Origin: Datura wrightii
Lineage: Eukaryota; Streptophyta; Magnoliopsida; Solanales; Solanaceae
Assembly: GCA_035772735.1 (NCBI GenBank)
Contig: JASDFA010000007.1
Span: 82,979,501 to 83,043,500, forward strand
Length of the DNA stretch: 64,000 bases
Reading direction: 5' to 3'
In this document: piece after piece, positions 33,393-45,044 of the stretch
Layout: each line of letters opens with the position of its first letter
How positions within the stretch are numbered: position 1 is the stretch's first letter
Program-made: the position numbers and the translations under genes
The notes under the pieces: model-generated
What the model was told of the DNA's origin: nothing
Database searches by the model: none
What the model saw: the letters and a program-made list of their open reading frames with translations, nothing else

Positions 33393-34792
33393 TGTTGGGC
33401 ATATTCTTATGCCCATTTACTATGTTTTTATTCATATTTTACCTTGTTTTGAGATCATAATCCATATGAAATGTATGAATTCACATTTGTGTGAGTCTTG
33501 TGAGCTAACAAGTATTTTTAGATGTTTTTAGCAGGAAAACGAGGAAAAAGGACTCAAAATTACCCAAGGTGTGAAGGAAGATGAGTTTGCCAAAACTGGC
33601 CTGGTGAGATAGCTGGTGTGGCACGCCAAACCCCAAACATCATAGGAAATTATGCTAGTTTGGTATGCTGGGTGGCATGGCGCGCCAGGTCCTCAACTCT
33701 AGAAGAAAATTGGATCAACACTTTGGTGCGTTGGCTAGCGTGGTGTGTCACAGTCAAAACTTTAGAGGAATGCAAGTCACAATTTGGGGCATTTGATGGT
33801 GCGGCACACCAAGGTCATTCCACGATGGATTTTCAAGTGTAAAAAAATGTACTTTTCAGGGTAAAAGAGTCATTTGATACCTTGCTTATAAATATAACAA
33901 CTAGGGCATTTTGGTAAGGTGCTTCAGTCAGAAAAGATTGATATTGTATGTAGTTCCTTGGAGGAAGAGACAAAGTTCATTTTCTAGGTTTTCTTTTCTA
34001 GTTTACTTTTTTAATTTAAATAATGAATGTTTTAGTTTTTCGCTTAAAAATGAGTGGTTAAACTCTTGTTCTAGGGTTTTAGTCATAGCTAATAGTTGAA
34101 GTTTGAACGTTTGTTTATGCAAGTTCTTGATTCTTTATTAAAGGTTTTTTATGATTTCTTATTTTCATTACTTATTCATTAGATTGATCACCTCAGGAAT
34201 ATATCTATTGGCTTTTGGTTAAACATGGGAAAGAGAAACAAAAGTGTTAAAAGAAAGTATAGAACAGGTTTCAATGACTCTTGTCCAATAGGTTCAAGAT
34301 AGATTATATTGTATAGGATAGAAATATACCTTTCAACCCTATTCAATTGAATACAAGAAGCCATAATCATCATCTCATGCTTCTCTTGCAACCATAGGGA
34401 TATAGGCGTTAAGGTTCATGAGAGTAGTTCTTGGATTTCGGGAGAATGGCAAGAAATAGGATAATAACTTGCACCTAGCAACCTTCGGAAGAATTAGTCT
34501 AGCATATTCAATCCGAAAACTCAACCTGAAAGAGAAAGTGCCAAGACCTTATATGCTCATCATTATTTGAATTACAACACTCGTGAATTCGCGTCTAAAT
34601 TCATTAGTTAATTTACTTTTCAAGTTTTAGTAGTATAATCTCCAAACTATTCCCTATTTTTATCTATGTTTATTAGAATAGTGAAATAAAGTGTTAACCT
34701 TAAGCAATTAATGTGACAAGTCTCTGAGGGATCGATATCGGGACGTCAATGTCCTATATTACTTGACGACTACATGCGCTTAGGCAACAACA
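33393..34792 (+). repeat. 5' LTR of Athila-like element 2 (1400 bp)
   Basis: It begins TGTTGGGCATATTC and ends GGCAACAACA. A TTGGGCAT...ATGCCCA inverted repeat just inside the start mirrors that of Athila-like 1, although the rest of the two LTRs differs. U3 at 33600-33815 carries four diverged copies of a GGTGTGGCACGCCA-like module (GGCACGCCA, GGCGCGCCA, GTGTGTCAC, GGCACACCA), with a TATA box after them. The LTR has no credible gene; small open frames such as 33618-33842 only span these modules. Confidence 0.82.
33887..33894 (+). promoter_or_regulatory. TATA box of Athila-like 2 LTR
   Basis: TATAAATA lies about 70 bp after the repeated GGCACGCCA-like modules, the same order of modules then TATA seen in element A and Athila-like 1. 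Confidence 0.65.
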
Positions 34793-34798
34793 AATTTT

Positions 34799-34816
34799 TG
34801 ATGCCGTTGCCGGGGA
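34799..34816 (+). other. Athila-like 2 primer binding site
   Basis: TGATGCCGTTGCCGGGGA follows the LTR after six bases. It differs at one or two positions from the Athila consensus TGGCGCCGTTGCCGGGGA. Confidence 0.8.
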
Positions 34817-34920
34817 ATTCATGATTGATTAATTCTTTGTAGGTTAGGATTTTTATTCCGCTATTATGCATTTTATGTTTGTTGGTTGGTTGTTAAAGTT
34901 TGTAGGTGTTGTGTTCAACG

Positions 34921-35094
34921 TATGCCAGCTATGAGAAGTCAGGGACCAACCTTGGCTCATTTTGATCCATAGATTGAGAGGACTTTTTGTAGGTTGGCTA
35001 TGGCAAAAAACCATGAGAAGGCATAAGGCAACAACTAAGAGAGGATTCCACTGCTTAATTTTGTCTGGCCAAACGTGGAGAACGTGTCACAACC
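34921..35094 (+). pseudogene. Athila-like 2 gag N-terminus, cut by element D
   Basis: The ATG at 34921 opens MPAMRSQGPTLAHFDP, then a stop, then IERTFCRLAMAKNHEKA. The motif F-D-P-E-I-E-R-T-x-R-R-L is typical of Athila gag starts, with Glu replaced by a stop here. Two further stops follow before the D insertion at 35095. Confidence 0.72.
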
Positions 35095-35514
35095 CAAACG
35101 TACACTCGAATCGTAGAAACGGGATAAGGGACCCTGAGAGACCCCAAGTCAACCCATAGCTCATGACTTTAACTAATCTCATTTAAATAAACAGAATATT
35201 AAGCATAAAATATTGCAGAAACTTAACAATGATGTAACATCAGGAAATACCAAACATTTACATCAGCTGAATACTACTCATTTATCTAGAAGCCTCTAGT
35301 ATGTCAGATGGGTTTATTGGGACAACATCCCCAACTAACCCGAGCAATGCTTAAATATAATCAATAGGAAAGTTTATCAAACGTCCCTCGGAACATGAGG
35401 ACTCACCAACAAGCTAATATCGTAGGCTGGAATGGACTAACGATGAGGATGAGCCTGAGATCTGAACTCTATATCATAAAACGATACAGCATAGAAAGTA
35501 TGCGGTCAGTATGT
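35095..35514 (-). repeat. 3' LTR of element D, U5-side part (420 bp)
   Basis: On the plus strand it begins TGTCACAACC, the reverse complement of the GGTTGTGACA end typical of the B, C and F LTRs. It aligns with the reverse complement of the C LTR ends. It stops at the C insertion, where its sequence continues at 45045. It contains the CCTC...GAGG hairpin seen in C at 35386-35407. The left flank gaacg (35090-35094) is Athila-like 2. Confidence 0.85.
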
Positions 35515-37737
35515 TGTTATACCCTGAGAACCCAAGGATCAGGTCCGGAAGTGAATCAGGAGAAAAATTGAAAAATGTTGCAGCAGTTGCAGAACGGGTC
35601 ACTTAACGAATCGTGAGGAGGCCAAACGAGTTGTCAAGTGACTCGTGGGGAAGACCTGGGATGATGAGGGACTCAGGGTCCACGCCGGCAATGTAATGAC
35701 TGGTGGTCAGACACCACGAGTCGTCATGTTAGTCGTGAGGTGGTCCTAGAGTAAGATAGTAAGGCCTATCTAGTGTACTTAATGGATGGTACCTAACGAG
35801 TCGTCAGTCCTAACGACCCGTTATGAGGGTCGTTACCAAGCCAATTGAATCTTCTTGAACAACGAGGCAATGTACTTGATGAAAAGGCGTAACAAGTCAT
35901 ATCACCGAGGGATGAGTCGTCATGTCCTTCGTTAAGAGCACAAGGTAAATGTCCAATGGACTTGACTAAAAAACCAGATGACCTATCGCTCTTGGCAACC
36001 GAATCGTCAGGTCAACCGTTAGGGTAACCTGACAGTTATTTCCTGCAAATTAGTAAGGGCCTTCTCATAATTTCCTACCCTTGTAAGACCTAAACTACGT
36101 CGATTTGAGGTCAGGACCAGGTATTTTAAAGGGGAATCATTAAAAGCTTCATTTCTATTCATATAAGATTAGAGAGGAAGGAGGAAAGGGAATTCAAGTG
36201 TTTTCTACAAAATTCTTCAAGAATCTACCTAGGTTTTCAAGGAAGTTGGGAGACTCAAAATTTTTAGGTATGTGGGGTTTGAATGGGTAGTTTACTCCCT
36301 ACCCATGCCCATTTGTTTCCATTTCCTATGTTTAACTTGCTAAATTCTTATAGGTCTTAACCCCGTTTGCATGATCCCTCAAAAGTTTACATGAGCTTGT
36401 GTTATTGTGTTTCAATAGTGGGTTTTGAAGTGTTTGGGCTGATTTTACTTGTATATATTTTATATTCCCTGATTTAAGAGCCTAAAAGTATGGATGTCCA
36501 ATTATGAGGGATTTTTAGTAAAATTTACGTTCATAATGATTCCGTAAGCAAGATATGAATTTTTGAATTTAAAGAATGTCTTCAAGTTTTCTTTTTCTCA
36601 TGTTGTCATGATCATGTTTTGCATTAATTAAGCATTTCAAACATGATTAAGATTTTGGTCCATTCCCCAGATAGCATGAATGATTCATGAACTATGTCTT
36701 TGGCCGACTCACCGGCCCAATTCCATGGCTAGTAATATGATTTCTCAAGTATGTCATGATTCCCATGTTTTCACTAGCCATGCATGTCATGTTAGGAATG
36801 TTATGAAAACGTTGCATGTTTTGGGAGTAGTACTTAACACCGAGTCGGTTTAGGGCATAAGTTACACCCCGAATCTCAAAACTACTTGCCACCGTAGGAT
36901 CATGTTTGGTACCTCCTCAGTGACTGTCCCCTATGCCCTACGGGGCCTTCATGAGTGATATCACTCCTTCATGGTTCATACCCTTGGCAAGGTATTAATG
37001 ACCTCCCGACTAGGGCTACAAGTCGGACTTCATGTGTGCTCATGTGGAGTATGTAAGTTATAGAAATCTCCCATTGTTCCTCATCGTATTGAAATATGCA
37101 TGATTTTGTTTTTTTGGCTCAATTTAGTATTTATGAAATGTTTTCCCCGCATGTTATGAGTTTGACGAGTTTATGAATATTTTTGGAAATATTGAGCCTT
37201 ATGATATACTTATGGTTTCGATTTTATGATCATGATGTCCCCATCCTATAACTTTTATGTTGTTAAGCACTGTTTTGCATACCTTACATACTCAGTACTT
37301 TCCAAGTACTGACCCCTATATTTTCAGGATCTGGTTCACAGGCTCAATATCGTCCCTAATTCGTGCTCAGTTCCACTAAATCTCTAGTGGTGAGTCCTTA
37401 TGATCCGAGGGCTTCATGTTCGGACTTGTTAAATTATCTTATGTTTTCCAAATGTTTAGGTTAGTTGGGTTCTTGTCCCTTCAACCAGTCTTTTTATGAT
37501 TAGTGGCTTTCAAACTTATGTGTAGTATTTTATCATTGATGGATGTATTTCGGTTTGTCATTCCTTACAATTCATGATAAGATTTTCAGTTAGCTTATGA
37601 TTGATAAGTTAAGTCTTTTGCCTTTTATGAATGAATTAGTATTGTGCTCCCACCATGGGTAGACTTGGGATCTCTCGGGACTCCTTGTCCCGTGTTTACG
37701 ATCAGGGTGTACTCTCGAGTCGTGACAAACTTGGTAT
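35515..37737 (+). repeat. 5' LTR of element C (2223 bp)
   Basis: It runs from TGTTATACCCTGAGAACCC to GAGTCGTGACA. U3 at 35590-35960 carries a cluster of ACGAGTCGTCATG-like near-palindromes. Further on are an AGTACTTTCCAAGTACT block at 37295-37311 and a GTGAGTCCTTATGATCCGAGG segment (first base 37390) that can fold through CCTT/GAGG. No gene is present. Confidence 0.93.
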
Positions 37738-37741
37738 TAGA

Positions 37742-37754
37742 ACCATAGGTTTAG
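37742..37754 (+). other. Element C primer site and leader
   Basis: TGGTATTAGAACC follows the LTR after four bases and differs at two positions from the initiator-Met complement. The leader to 37939 carries the GGGTGTGAAGTGCGCCACAC block shared with B and F. Confidence 0.82.
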
Positions 37755-37939
37755 ATGTGTCCTAGAGAGTTTGAAAACTGCGTTAGGTAAAGTCTTTTTC
37801 ATGGGTGTGAAGTGCGCCACACTTATGACAAAGAGGCTACTGAACATTTTAGGAAATGTTTCCTTATTTCATGATCTATGTCATGCGGTCAAAATCTCTC
37901 CCTCTTTCTAATTCGTGCATTTCACGATTGCAGAAACTT

Positions 37940-39150
37940 ATGGCTCCCAGAAGGATAATTAGAAGGAGAAACATAAATGATGAAGGCCATGGGGTGGCAA
38001 TGATGATGGGCGTCAGCAAGCCCCACCTGTTCAAGAGCCCAAGGCGCCCGAGCCAACTGCCCATACCGAATTTCAGGCGGCTATTCAAATGCTAGCGCAT
38101 GCATTGACCACTCAGGTTAACCAGCAGACTGTTGCGCCTGTTCCTCAGAACAGAAATGCAGCGGCGGCCGGGGTCAAAGACTTTCTAAGGATGACCCCTC
38201 CCGAGTTCATAGGGGAAAAGGTGGATGAGGATCCACACTAGTTCACAGAAGGGATTTTGAAGGTCACTCAGATCATGGGAGTGACAAGTGAGGAATATGT
38301 TGATTTGGCCTCTTATCAGTTGAAGGATGTTGCTTAAATTTGGTTCAAGCAATGGAGGGATAGTAGGGCAGCGGGAGCGGGCCCTATCATCTGGGATGAG
38401 TTCCACATAGCCTTTCTCAACAGGTTCTTCCCTCGGGAGATGAGGGAACTGAAAGCAACTGAGTTTGTCAATCTTAAGAAAGGAAAGATGATGGTGCTGT
38501 CATATTCACTTGAATTCACTCGCCTGTCGAAATATGCCCCGGAGTTAGTGATGGACCAAAGGGCGGGGGTGAGCAGGTTCGTGCAAGGAGTAGCGGAGTA
38601 TCTGGACAAATAATGCAGAACAGCCGTGCTACATCAGAATATGGACTACCCACGAGTAGTCCTCTATGCTCAGCAGATGGAAGCAACTCATATGAGGCAG
38701 AGAGAGGCCAAGAGGGCCAGAACTAATAGCCACAAGTTCTCCCAGCCTAAGTCGAGGGGTGAATTTCACCAGCAGTCCCAGTATAGGTCCATTGCACCAG
38801 TACCATCTTCAGCCAGTACTCCATCCAGGCCACTAGATGGCCAGAGGAGCAGGACCTCAGGTTCGAGGAGTCAAAACAGCATGTGCACCGAGCGCACATT
38901 CCCATCTTGTGCCACCTGTGGCAAGAACCACCTCGGGAAATGTTTGGTGGGCTCAGAAGCTTATTTCGGGTGTGGCAAACCCAGACACAGACTTAGGGAT
39001 TGCCCTGCAGCTAGGTCAGGGGGTAGTGGAGCCCTCACTTCAGCAGCCATCTCAGTAGCACGTCAGACTCACCAGGGTACTCCGACTGGCTCAGTTGGCG
39101 GCCAGCGCCAGAACCGATTTTATGCACTGGGCTCTCGACAGGAGTAGGAG
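37940..39150 (+). pseudogene. Element C gag, decayed
   Basis: The ATG at 37940 starts MAPRRIIRRRN, then a frameshift near 38010. The remaining gag reads EFQAAIQMLAHALTTQ, FLRMTPPEFIGEKVDEDPH, a stop, ASYQLKDVA, a stop, and FFPREMRELKATEFVNLKKG, with a stop near 38611. An open block at 38626-39147 encodes the basic C-terminus. The zinc knuckle near 38960-39005 has Tyr in place of its first Cys (YFGCGKPRHRLRDC). Three stops and a shift make the gene inactive. Confidence 0.88.
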
Positions 39151-39525
39151 ACATCTCCCGATGTGGTTACGGGTATGTTGTGAGTTTATCATATTGATGT
39201 TTATGCTTTATTAGATCCTAGGACCACATTATCTTTTGTGACACCTTACATTACTAGTTACATTTGAGTCAGTCCTGAAATCTTGTCCAAACCATTTTCT
39301 GTCTCTACCCTAGTTGGTGATTCAGTCATAGCGAGGCGGGTATATAGAGGTTGCCCTTTTATAGTATTATATAAGGTTACATACGCAGACTTAGTAGAAT
39401 TGGCTATGATTAATTTTGACATCATCTTAGGCAAGGATTGGTTGTTTGCATGTTATGCTTCTATTAACTGTAGAACTTGAGCAGTGGAGTTTTGGTTTCC
39501 TGGTGAATCGATTTTAGAATAGAGG
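39151..39525 (+). pseudogene. Element C aspartic protease, active site mutated
   Basis: The sequence reads VVTGML, stop, VYHIDVYALLDPRTTLSFVTPY. The catalytic triplet DPG/DSG is DPR, so the essential Gly is lost. An open block at 39283-39480 covers the flap and the second strand FDIILGKDWLFACYAS. Confidence 0.85.
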
Positions 39526-40590
39526 GGTGGTTCAGTGGTACCTGTAGGTCGCTTTATCTCCTATATCAAGGCCAAAAAAATGATTTCTAAGGGTTGTATT
39601 TACCACTTGGTTAGGGTTAAGGATGTCATGTCTGATACCCCAACCATTCAGTCAGTCCCGGTGGTGTATGAATATCCCGAGGTATTTCCAGATGACCTAC
39701 CAGGTTTCCTCCCGAGAGGGAGATTTATTTTTAAATTGATCTATTGCCTGACACGCAACCCATATCAATCCCTGCTTACCGTATGACCCAACAGAACTAA
39801 AAGAATTAAACGAGCAGTTGAAGGATTTGCTTGATAACGGTTTCATTAGACCGAGTAAGTCCCCATGGGGTGCCCCAGTGTTGTTTGTTCGAAAGAAAGA
39901 TGGTTCCCTACGTATGTGTATTGACTATAGACAGTTGAAAAAGGTTACCATCAAGAATAAATACCCTTTACCCCGGATCGATGACTTATTCGACTAGCTT
40001 CAGGGTGTCAAATACTTCTCTAAGATAGATCTCAGTTCGGGTATCACCAGCTCAGGGTTCGGGAGAATGACATCCCAAAGACCGCTTTTAGAACTCGGTA
40101 TGGCCATTATGAATTAATTGTTATGCCTTTTGGACTAACCAATTCCCCTGCAGCTTTTATGGATTTGATGAACAGGGTATTTAAGGCATACTTGGATACG
40201 TTCGTGATCGTGTTCATTGACGACATATTGATATACTCTCGGAGCGAGAAGGAGCATGCTGCACACCCGAGGGTAGCACTCCAAACTGTCAAAGACAACC
40301 AGTTATATGCCAAGTTCGAAAAATGTGAATTCTGGCTGAAATCAGTTGCATTCTTGGGGCATGTAGTGTCAAGCGAAGATATAAGGGTAGACTTCTAGAA
40401 AATAGAGGCATTAAAGAACTGGCCCAGACCGGTAAACCCTTTAGAGATCAGAAGCTTTTTGGGATTAGCAGGTTACTATCAGAGGTTCATGGAAGTTTTC
40501 TCGTCCATTACAGCCCCATTGACAAGATTGACTCAGAAAAAGGTGAAGTTCCAATGGTCAAAGGCTTGTGAGAAGAGCTTCCAAGATTGA
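39526..40590 (+). pseudogene. Element C reverse transcriptase, decayed
   Basis: The linker and fingers occupy 39535-40000 with shifts near 39710-39790 (KELNEQLKDLLDNGFIRPSKSP). A stop interrupts LFDQLQ near 39997. The palm at 40123-40398 keeps FIDDILIYS with both catalytic Asp residues (40213-40224). A TAG ends this block near 40398. The connection region (SFLGLAGYYQRF) continues to 40560. Confidence 0.9.
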
Positions 40591-41250
40591 AAACCAGACT
40601 CACTTCAGCACCAGTGTTGACTTTACCGGAGGGTACCGATGGCTTCGTTGTATATTGTGGTGCTTCGAGGGTCAGATTGGGATGTGTATTGATGCAGCAC
40701 AGGAAATTCATATCATATGCTTCCAAGCAATTAAAAACTCATGAGAAGAGCTACCCGACCCATGATCTTGAGTTGGCCGCGGTGGTATTTGCTATGAAGA
40801 TATGGCAACACTACTTGTATAGGGTTCATGTAGATGTATACACAGATCACAAGAGTTTACAATATGTGTTCACACAGAAGGAACTAAATCTTTGGCAATG
40901 GAGGTGGTTAGAGCTACTTAAGGACTACGACATGAGTGTCCTTTACCACCCAGGTAAGGCCAACGTGGTAGAAGACGCCCTTAGTAGACTTTCTATGGGA
41001 AGTGTGTCACATGTGAATGAATATAGGAAGGAGCTGGTGAAGGAGGTACATTGACTTGCATGGTTGGGAGTTAGAAGAGTCGGCTCGACTGATGGCGGGG
41101 TAGTAGTTCAGAATGGGTCAGAGTCATCCTTGGTAACAGAGGTAAAGGCTAAGCAAGATGAGGACCCAACATTGGTAAAGTTGAAAGAAGCTGTTCAAAG
41201 TCAGAAAGTAGAAGTCTTCTCCAAAGGGGGAGATGGTGAGCTTTAGTACC
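40587..41250 (+). pseudogene. Element C RNase H, largely open
   Basis: The open block 40587-41054 encodes DGFVVYCGASRVRLGCVLMQ through AVVFAMKIWQHYLYRVHVDVYTDHKSLQYVF and VLYHPGKANVVEDALSRLS. The first catalytic Asp region reads YCGAS where YCDAS is usual, so the active site is changed. A stop near 41052 and another near 41244 separate it from integrase. It lacks the frameshift and TAG shared by the B units. Confidence 0.87.
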
Positions 41251-42563
41251 AGGGTCGCTTATGTGTTCCGAACGTGAGGGATTTAAGGAGTCAGATGCTG
41301 CATGAGGCTCACGGATACAAATATTCTATCCACCCAGGAGCCACCAAAATGTATCATTCCTTTTGGGGAATCTACTGGTGTAATGGCATGAAGAGGGATA
41401 CTGCAGAATTTGTAGCCAAGTGCCCGAATTTCCAACAGGTGAAAGTCAAGCATCAGAGATTGGGGGGGTGCACTTCAAGACATCAGCATTCCTACTTGGA
41501 AGTGGGAAGAAATCAACATGGACTTTGTGACGGGTTTGCCCTGCACTCCTAGACAGCATGACTCTATCTAGGTTGTGGTGGACAGATTGACCAAGGTTGC
41601 TCATTTCCTACCACTCAAAACCACCGATTTGACAGAAGATTATGCAAATTTGTACATCCGAGAGTTGGTTAGGTTTCATGAAGTGCCATTGTCCATTATA
41701 TAAGATAGAGGTACGCAGTTCACCTCTCAGTTCTTGAGGTCTTTTTAAAAGGGACTTGGTACTCAAGTCAAGCTTAGCACGGCGTTTCATCCACAACCCG
41801 ATGGCAGGCGAAGCGGACTATCCAGACTCTTGAGAGCTTGTGTCATTTACTTTAAGGGTAGTTGAGATGAGCATTTGCCTCTCATTGAGTTCTCCTACAA
41901 CAACAGTTATCACTCCAGCATACAAATGGCACCGTTCGATGGTCTTTACGGGGAAGGCATAGATCACCTATTGGGTGGTTTGAAGTTGGTGAGGCTTCGT
42001 TAGTGGGGCCAGATTCAGTTCATGAGGCCATGGAGAAAGTTCAATTGATAAGGGAAAGGCTGAAAACAGCTCAAAGGCACCAAAATTCTTATGCAGATAT
42101 GAGGAGAAGGGAGCTTGAGTTCGAGGTCGATGATTGGGTGTTTCTGAAGGTATCTCCCTTGAAGGGAGTAATGATATTCGAAAAGAAAGGGAAGCTCAGT
42201 GCCCGCTATATTGTCCCATATAGGATTATGAGGTGAGTGGGTAAAGTAGCCTATGAGTTAGATTTACCCTTAGAGTTGGCTTCAGTTCATCTCGTATTTC
42301 ACGTATCGCTCTTGAAAAAGTGCTTGGGAGACCCAGCCTTAGTGGTTTCGGTGGAAAGTGTTGGTGTGAAGGATAGTCTCAATTATGAGGAAATTTCTAT
42401 TGAAATCTTGGATCGTCAGGTTCGAAGACTGAGGAACAAGGAAGTAGCCTCAGTAAAGGTGTTATGGAGGAATCAGCCTGTCAAGGGAGCCACATGGGAG
42501 GCCGAAGTGGACATGATGGCTAAATATTCTCATTTGTTCCCTACCGGCTCAACTTCAGTTTGA
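41251..42563 (+). pseudogene. Element C integrase with chromodomain, decayed
   Basis: The HHCC zone lies at 41300-41440 (H-x-H region IHPGATKMYHSFWGIYWCNGM, then CPNFQQVK with the first Cys only). The core Asp in NMDFVTG is near 41520, and the second Asp region reads stop-DRG near 41700. The C-terminal part at 42003-42563 reads WFEVGEASL, KVAYELDLPLELASVHLVFHV and then chromodomain-like VRRLRNKEVASVKVLWRNQP...ATWEAEVDMM. This last block is open in one frame to its stop at 42563. In the family, the chromodomain recognises histone marks of heterochromatin. Confidence 0.88.
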
Positions 42564-42825
42564 GGTATCAAATTTTTGCCCTAAACCTCTAATCAGTTTT
42601 TCATGTTCTATTCATGCGAATAAGTTTGTTTTATGATATGATATATGTATGTGATGTCTGAACTCTGACCAGCTATGTGGTTCTCTTTGGGGGTAGTCGT
42701 TCCGTCAATTTTCGGCTTGAATGTCAATGTTTAGCATCTCTCTATATATATATAGTGATAATTTGTTTCTGGGTTTTCTGCTTGTTTCTAACATTCGAGG
42801 ATGAATGTTCCCAAGGGAGAGATAT
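42564..42825 (+). other. Element C 3' untranslated region and polypurine tract
   Basis: Non-coding and AT-rich, with a TATATATATATA-like run near 42743. An ACATTCGAGGATGAATG motif precedes the polypurine tract CCCAAGGGAGAGATAT (42810-42825), which abuts the 3' LTR. The same motif, inverted, lies next to the D tract. Confidence 0.88.
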
Positions 42826-45044
42826 TGTTATACCCCGAGAACCCAAGGATCAAGTTCGGAAGTGAATCAGGAGAAAAACTGGAAAATGTTGCAACAGTTG
42901 CAGAATGGGTCACTTAATGACTCGTGAGGAGGCAAAACGAGTCATCAGGTGACTCATGGGGAAGGCCTGGGATGATGAGGGACTCAGGGTCCCCACGGGC
43001 GATGTAATGACTCGTGTCAGACACCATGAGTCGTCATGTCAGTTGTGGGGTGGTCCTAGAGTAAGATAGCAAGGCCTATGCAGTGTACTTAACGGATGGT
43101 ACCTAATGAGTCGTCATCAGTCCGAACGACCCGTTAGGAGGGTTGTTACCAAGACAATTGAATCTTCTTAAACAACGAGGCAGTGTACTTGATGAAAGGG
43201 AGTAACGAGTCGTATCACCGAGGCACGAGTTGTTATGTCCTCCATTAAGAGACAAAGGAAAATTTCGAATGGACTTGAAGAAAAGACCAGACGACCTTTC
43301 GCTCTTGGAAATGAATCGTTAGGTCACCCGTTAGGGTCACTTGACAGTTATTTCCAGCGAATTAGTAAGGGCCTTATCATAATTTCCTACCTTCATAAGA
43401 CCTAAACTACATCGTTTTGATGTTGGGACTAGGTCTTTTAATGGGGAATCATTCCAAAAAAGTTCATTTCTATTCATATAAGATTATAGAGGAAGGAGGA
43501 AAGGGAATTCAAGTGTCTTCTCCAAAATTGTTCAAGAATCTACCAAGGGTTTTTAAGGAAGTTGGAAGACTCAAAATTTTCAGGTATGTGGGGTTTGAAT
43601 GGGTAGTTTAGTCCCTACACATGCCCATTTCTTCCCATTTCCTATGTTTAACTTGCTAAATTCTTATGGGTCTTAACCCCGTTTGCATGATTCCTCAAAA
43701 GTTTACATGAGCTTGTGGTATTGTGTTTCAATTGTGGGTTTTGAAGTGTTTGGGCTGATTTTACTTGTATATATTTTATATTCCCTGATTTAAGACGCTA
43801 AAAGTATGGATGTCCAATTATGAGGGATTTTTAGTAAAATTTATGTTCATAATGATTCCGCAAGCACGATATGAAGTTTTGAATTTAAAGCATGTCTTGA
43901 AGTTTTCTATTTCTCATGTTTTCATGACCATGTTTCGCATGAATTAAGCATTTCAAACATGATTAAGATTTTGGGCCATGCCCCAGATGGCGTGAATGAT
44001 TCATGAACTATGTCTTTGGCTGATTCTCGGGCCCAATTCCATGGCTAGTGATATGAATTCTCAAGTATGTCATGATTTCCATGTTTTCACTATCCATGCA
44101 TGTCATGTTATGAATGTTATGAGCACATTTCATGTTTTGGGAGTAGTACTTAACACCGAGTAGGTTGGGGCCTAGGTTACGCCCCAAATCTCATTTTTAA
44201 CTACATGCCACCGTAGGATCATGTTTGGGACCTCCTCAGTGATTGTCCCCTATGCCCTATGGGACCTTCATGAGTGATATCACGCCTTCATAGTTCATAC
44301 CCTTGGCAAGGCATGAACGGCCTCCCGACAAGGCGTACAAGTCGGACTTCATGTGTGCTCATGTGTTGTATTGTCGGTTATAGAAATCTCTCATTGTTCC
44401 TCATGGTTTTGAAATATGCATGATTATGTTCTTTTGGCTTAATTTAGGATTTATGAAATGTTTTCCCCGCATGTTATGACTTTGACTTGTTTATGAATAT
44501 TTTTGAAAATATTGAACCTTATGATATAGCTATGGTTTCGGTTTTATGATCATGATGTCCCCACTCCTATAATTTTTATGTTGTTAAGCATTATTTTGAA
44601 TACCTTACATACTCAGTACTTTCCAAGTACTGGCCCTTATATTTTTAGGATCTGGTTCACAGGCTCAGTATCATCCCTAGTTCGTGCTTAGTTCCGCTAA
44701 ATCTCCAGTGGTGAGTCCTCATGATCCGAGGGCTTCATGTTCGGACTTGCTAAATTATCTTATGCCAAATGTTCGGGTTAGTTGGGTTCTTGTCCCTTTA
44801 ACCAGTCTTTTTATGATTAGAGGCTTTCAGACTTATGTGTAGTATTTTGTCATTGATGGATGTATTTCGGTTTGTCGTTCCTTACAATTCATGATACGAT
44901 TTTCAGTTAGCTTATGATTGATAAGTTAAGTCTTCCGCCTTTTATGAATGAATTAGTATTGTGCTCATGCCGTGGGTTGACTTAGGGTTTCTCGGGGCTC
45001 CTTGTCCCGTGTCTACGATCAGAGTGTACTCTCGGGTTGTGACA
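42826..45044 (+). repeat. 3' LTR of element C (2219 bp)
   Basis: It runs from TGTTATACCCCGAGAACCC to GGTTGTGACA. It aligns along its length with 35515-37737, with scattered transitions and small indels. It carries the same near-palindrome cluster (42900-43330), an AGTACTTTCCAAGTACT block at 44615-44631 and a GTGAGTCCTCATGATCCGAGG hairpin at 44711-44731. An open frame at 43417-43611 is chance. Confidence 0.93.

Larger units (their letters stand above)
33393..35094 (+). mobile_element. Athila-like element 2 (5' LTR, primer site, gag start)
   Basis: A 1.4 kb LTR, a CCGTTGCCGGGGA primer site and an Athila-type gag N-terminus lie on the plus strand. The element interrupts the H gag on its left. 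On its right it is interrupted at 35094/35095 by chromovirus D. The remainder lies beyond D outside the window. Confidence 0.82.
35515..45044 (+). mobile_element. Element C: structurally complete chromovirus (9530 bp)
   Basis: Both LTRs, primer site, gag, protease, RT, RNase H, integrase with chromodomain-like tail and polypurine tract are present in order. The target duplication is tatgt (35510-35514) on the left and tacgt (45045-45049) on the right, one transition apart. It sits antisense inside the 3' LTR of the related element D. In the first 145 bp I count about 16 LTR-to-LTR differences, nearly all transitions, so it is not recent. All coding parts have stops or shifts. Confidence 0.95.

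Noticed and set aside
38837..39058. Second frame within the C gag C-terminus
   Set aside because: Shadow of the gag frame at 38626-39147, which contains the zinc knuckle.
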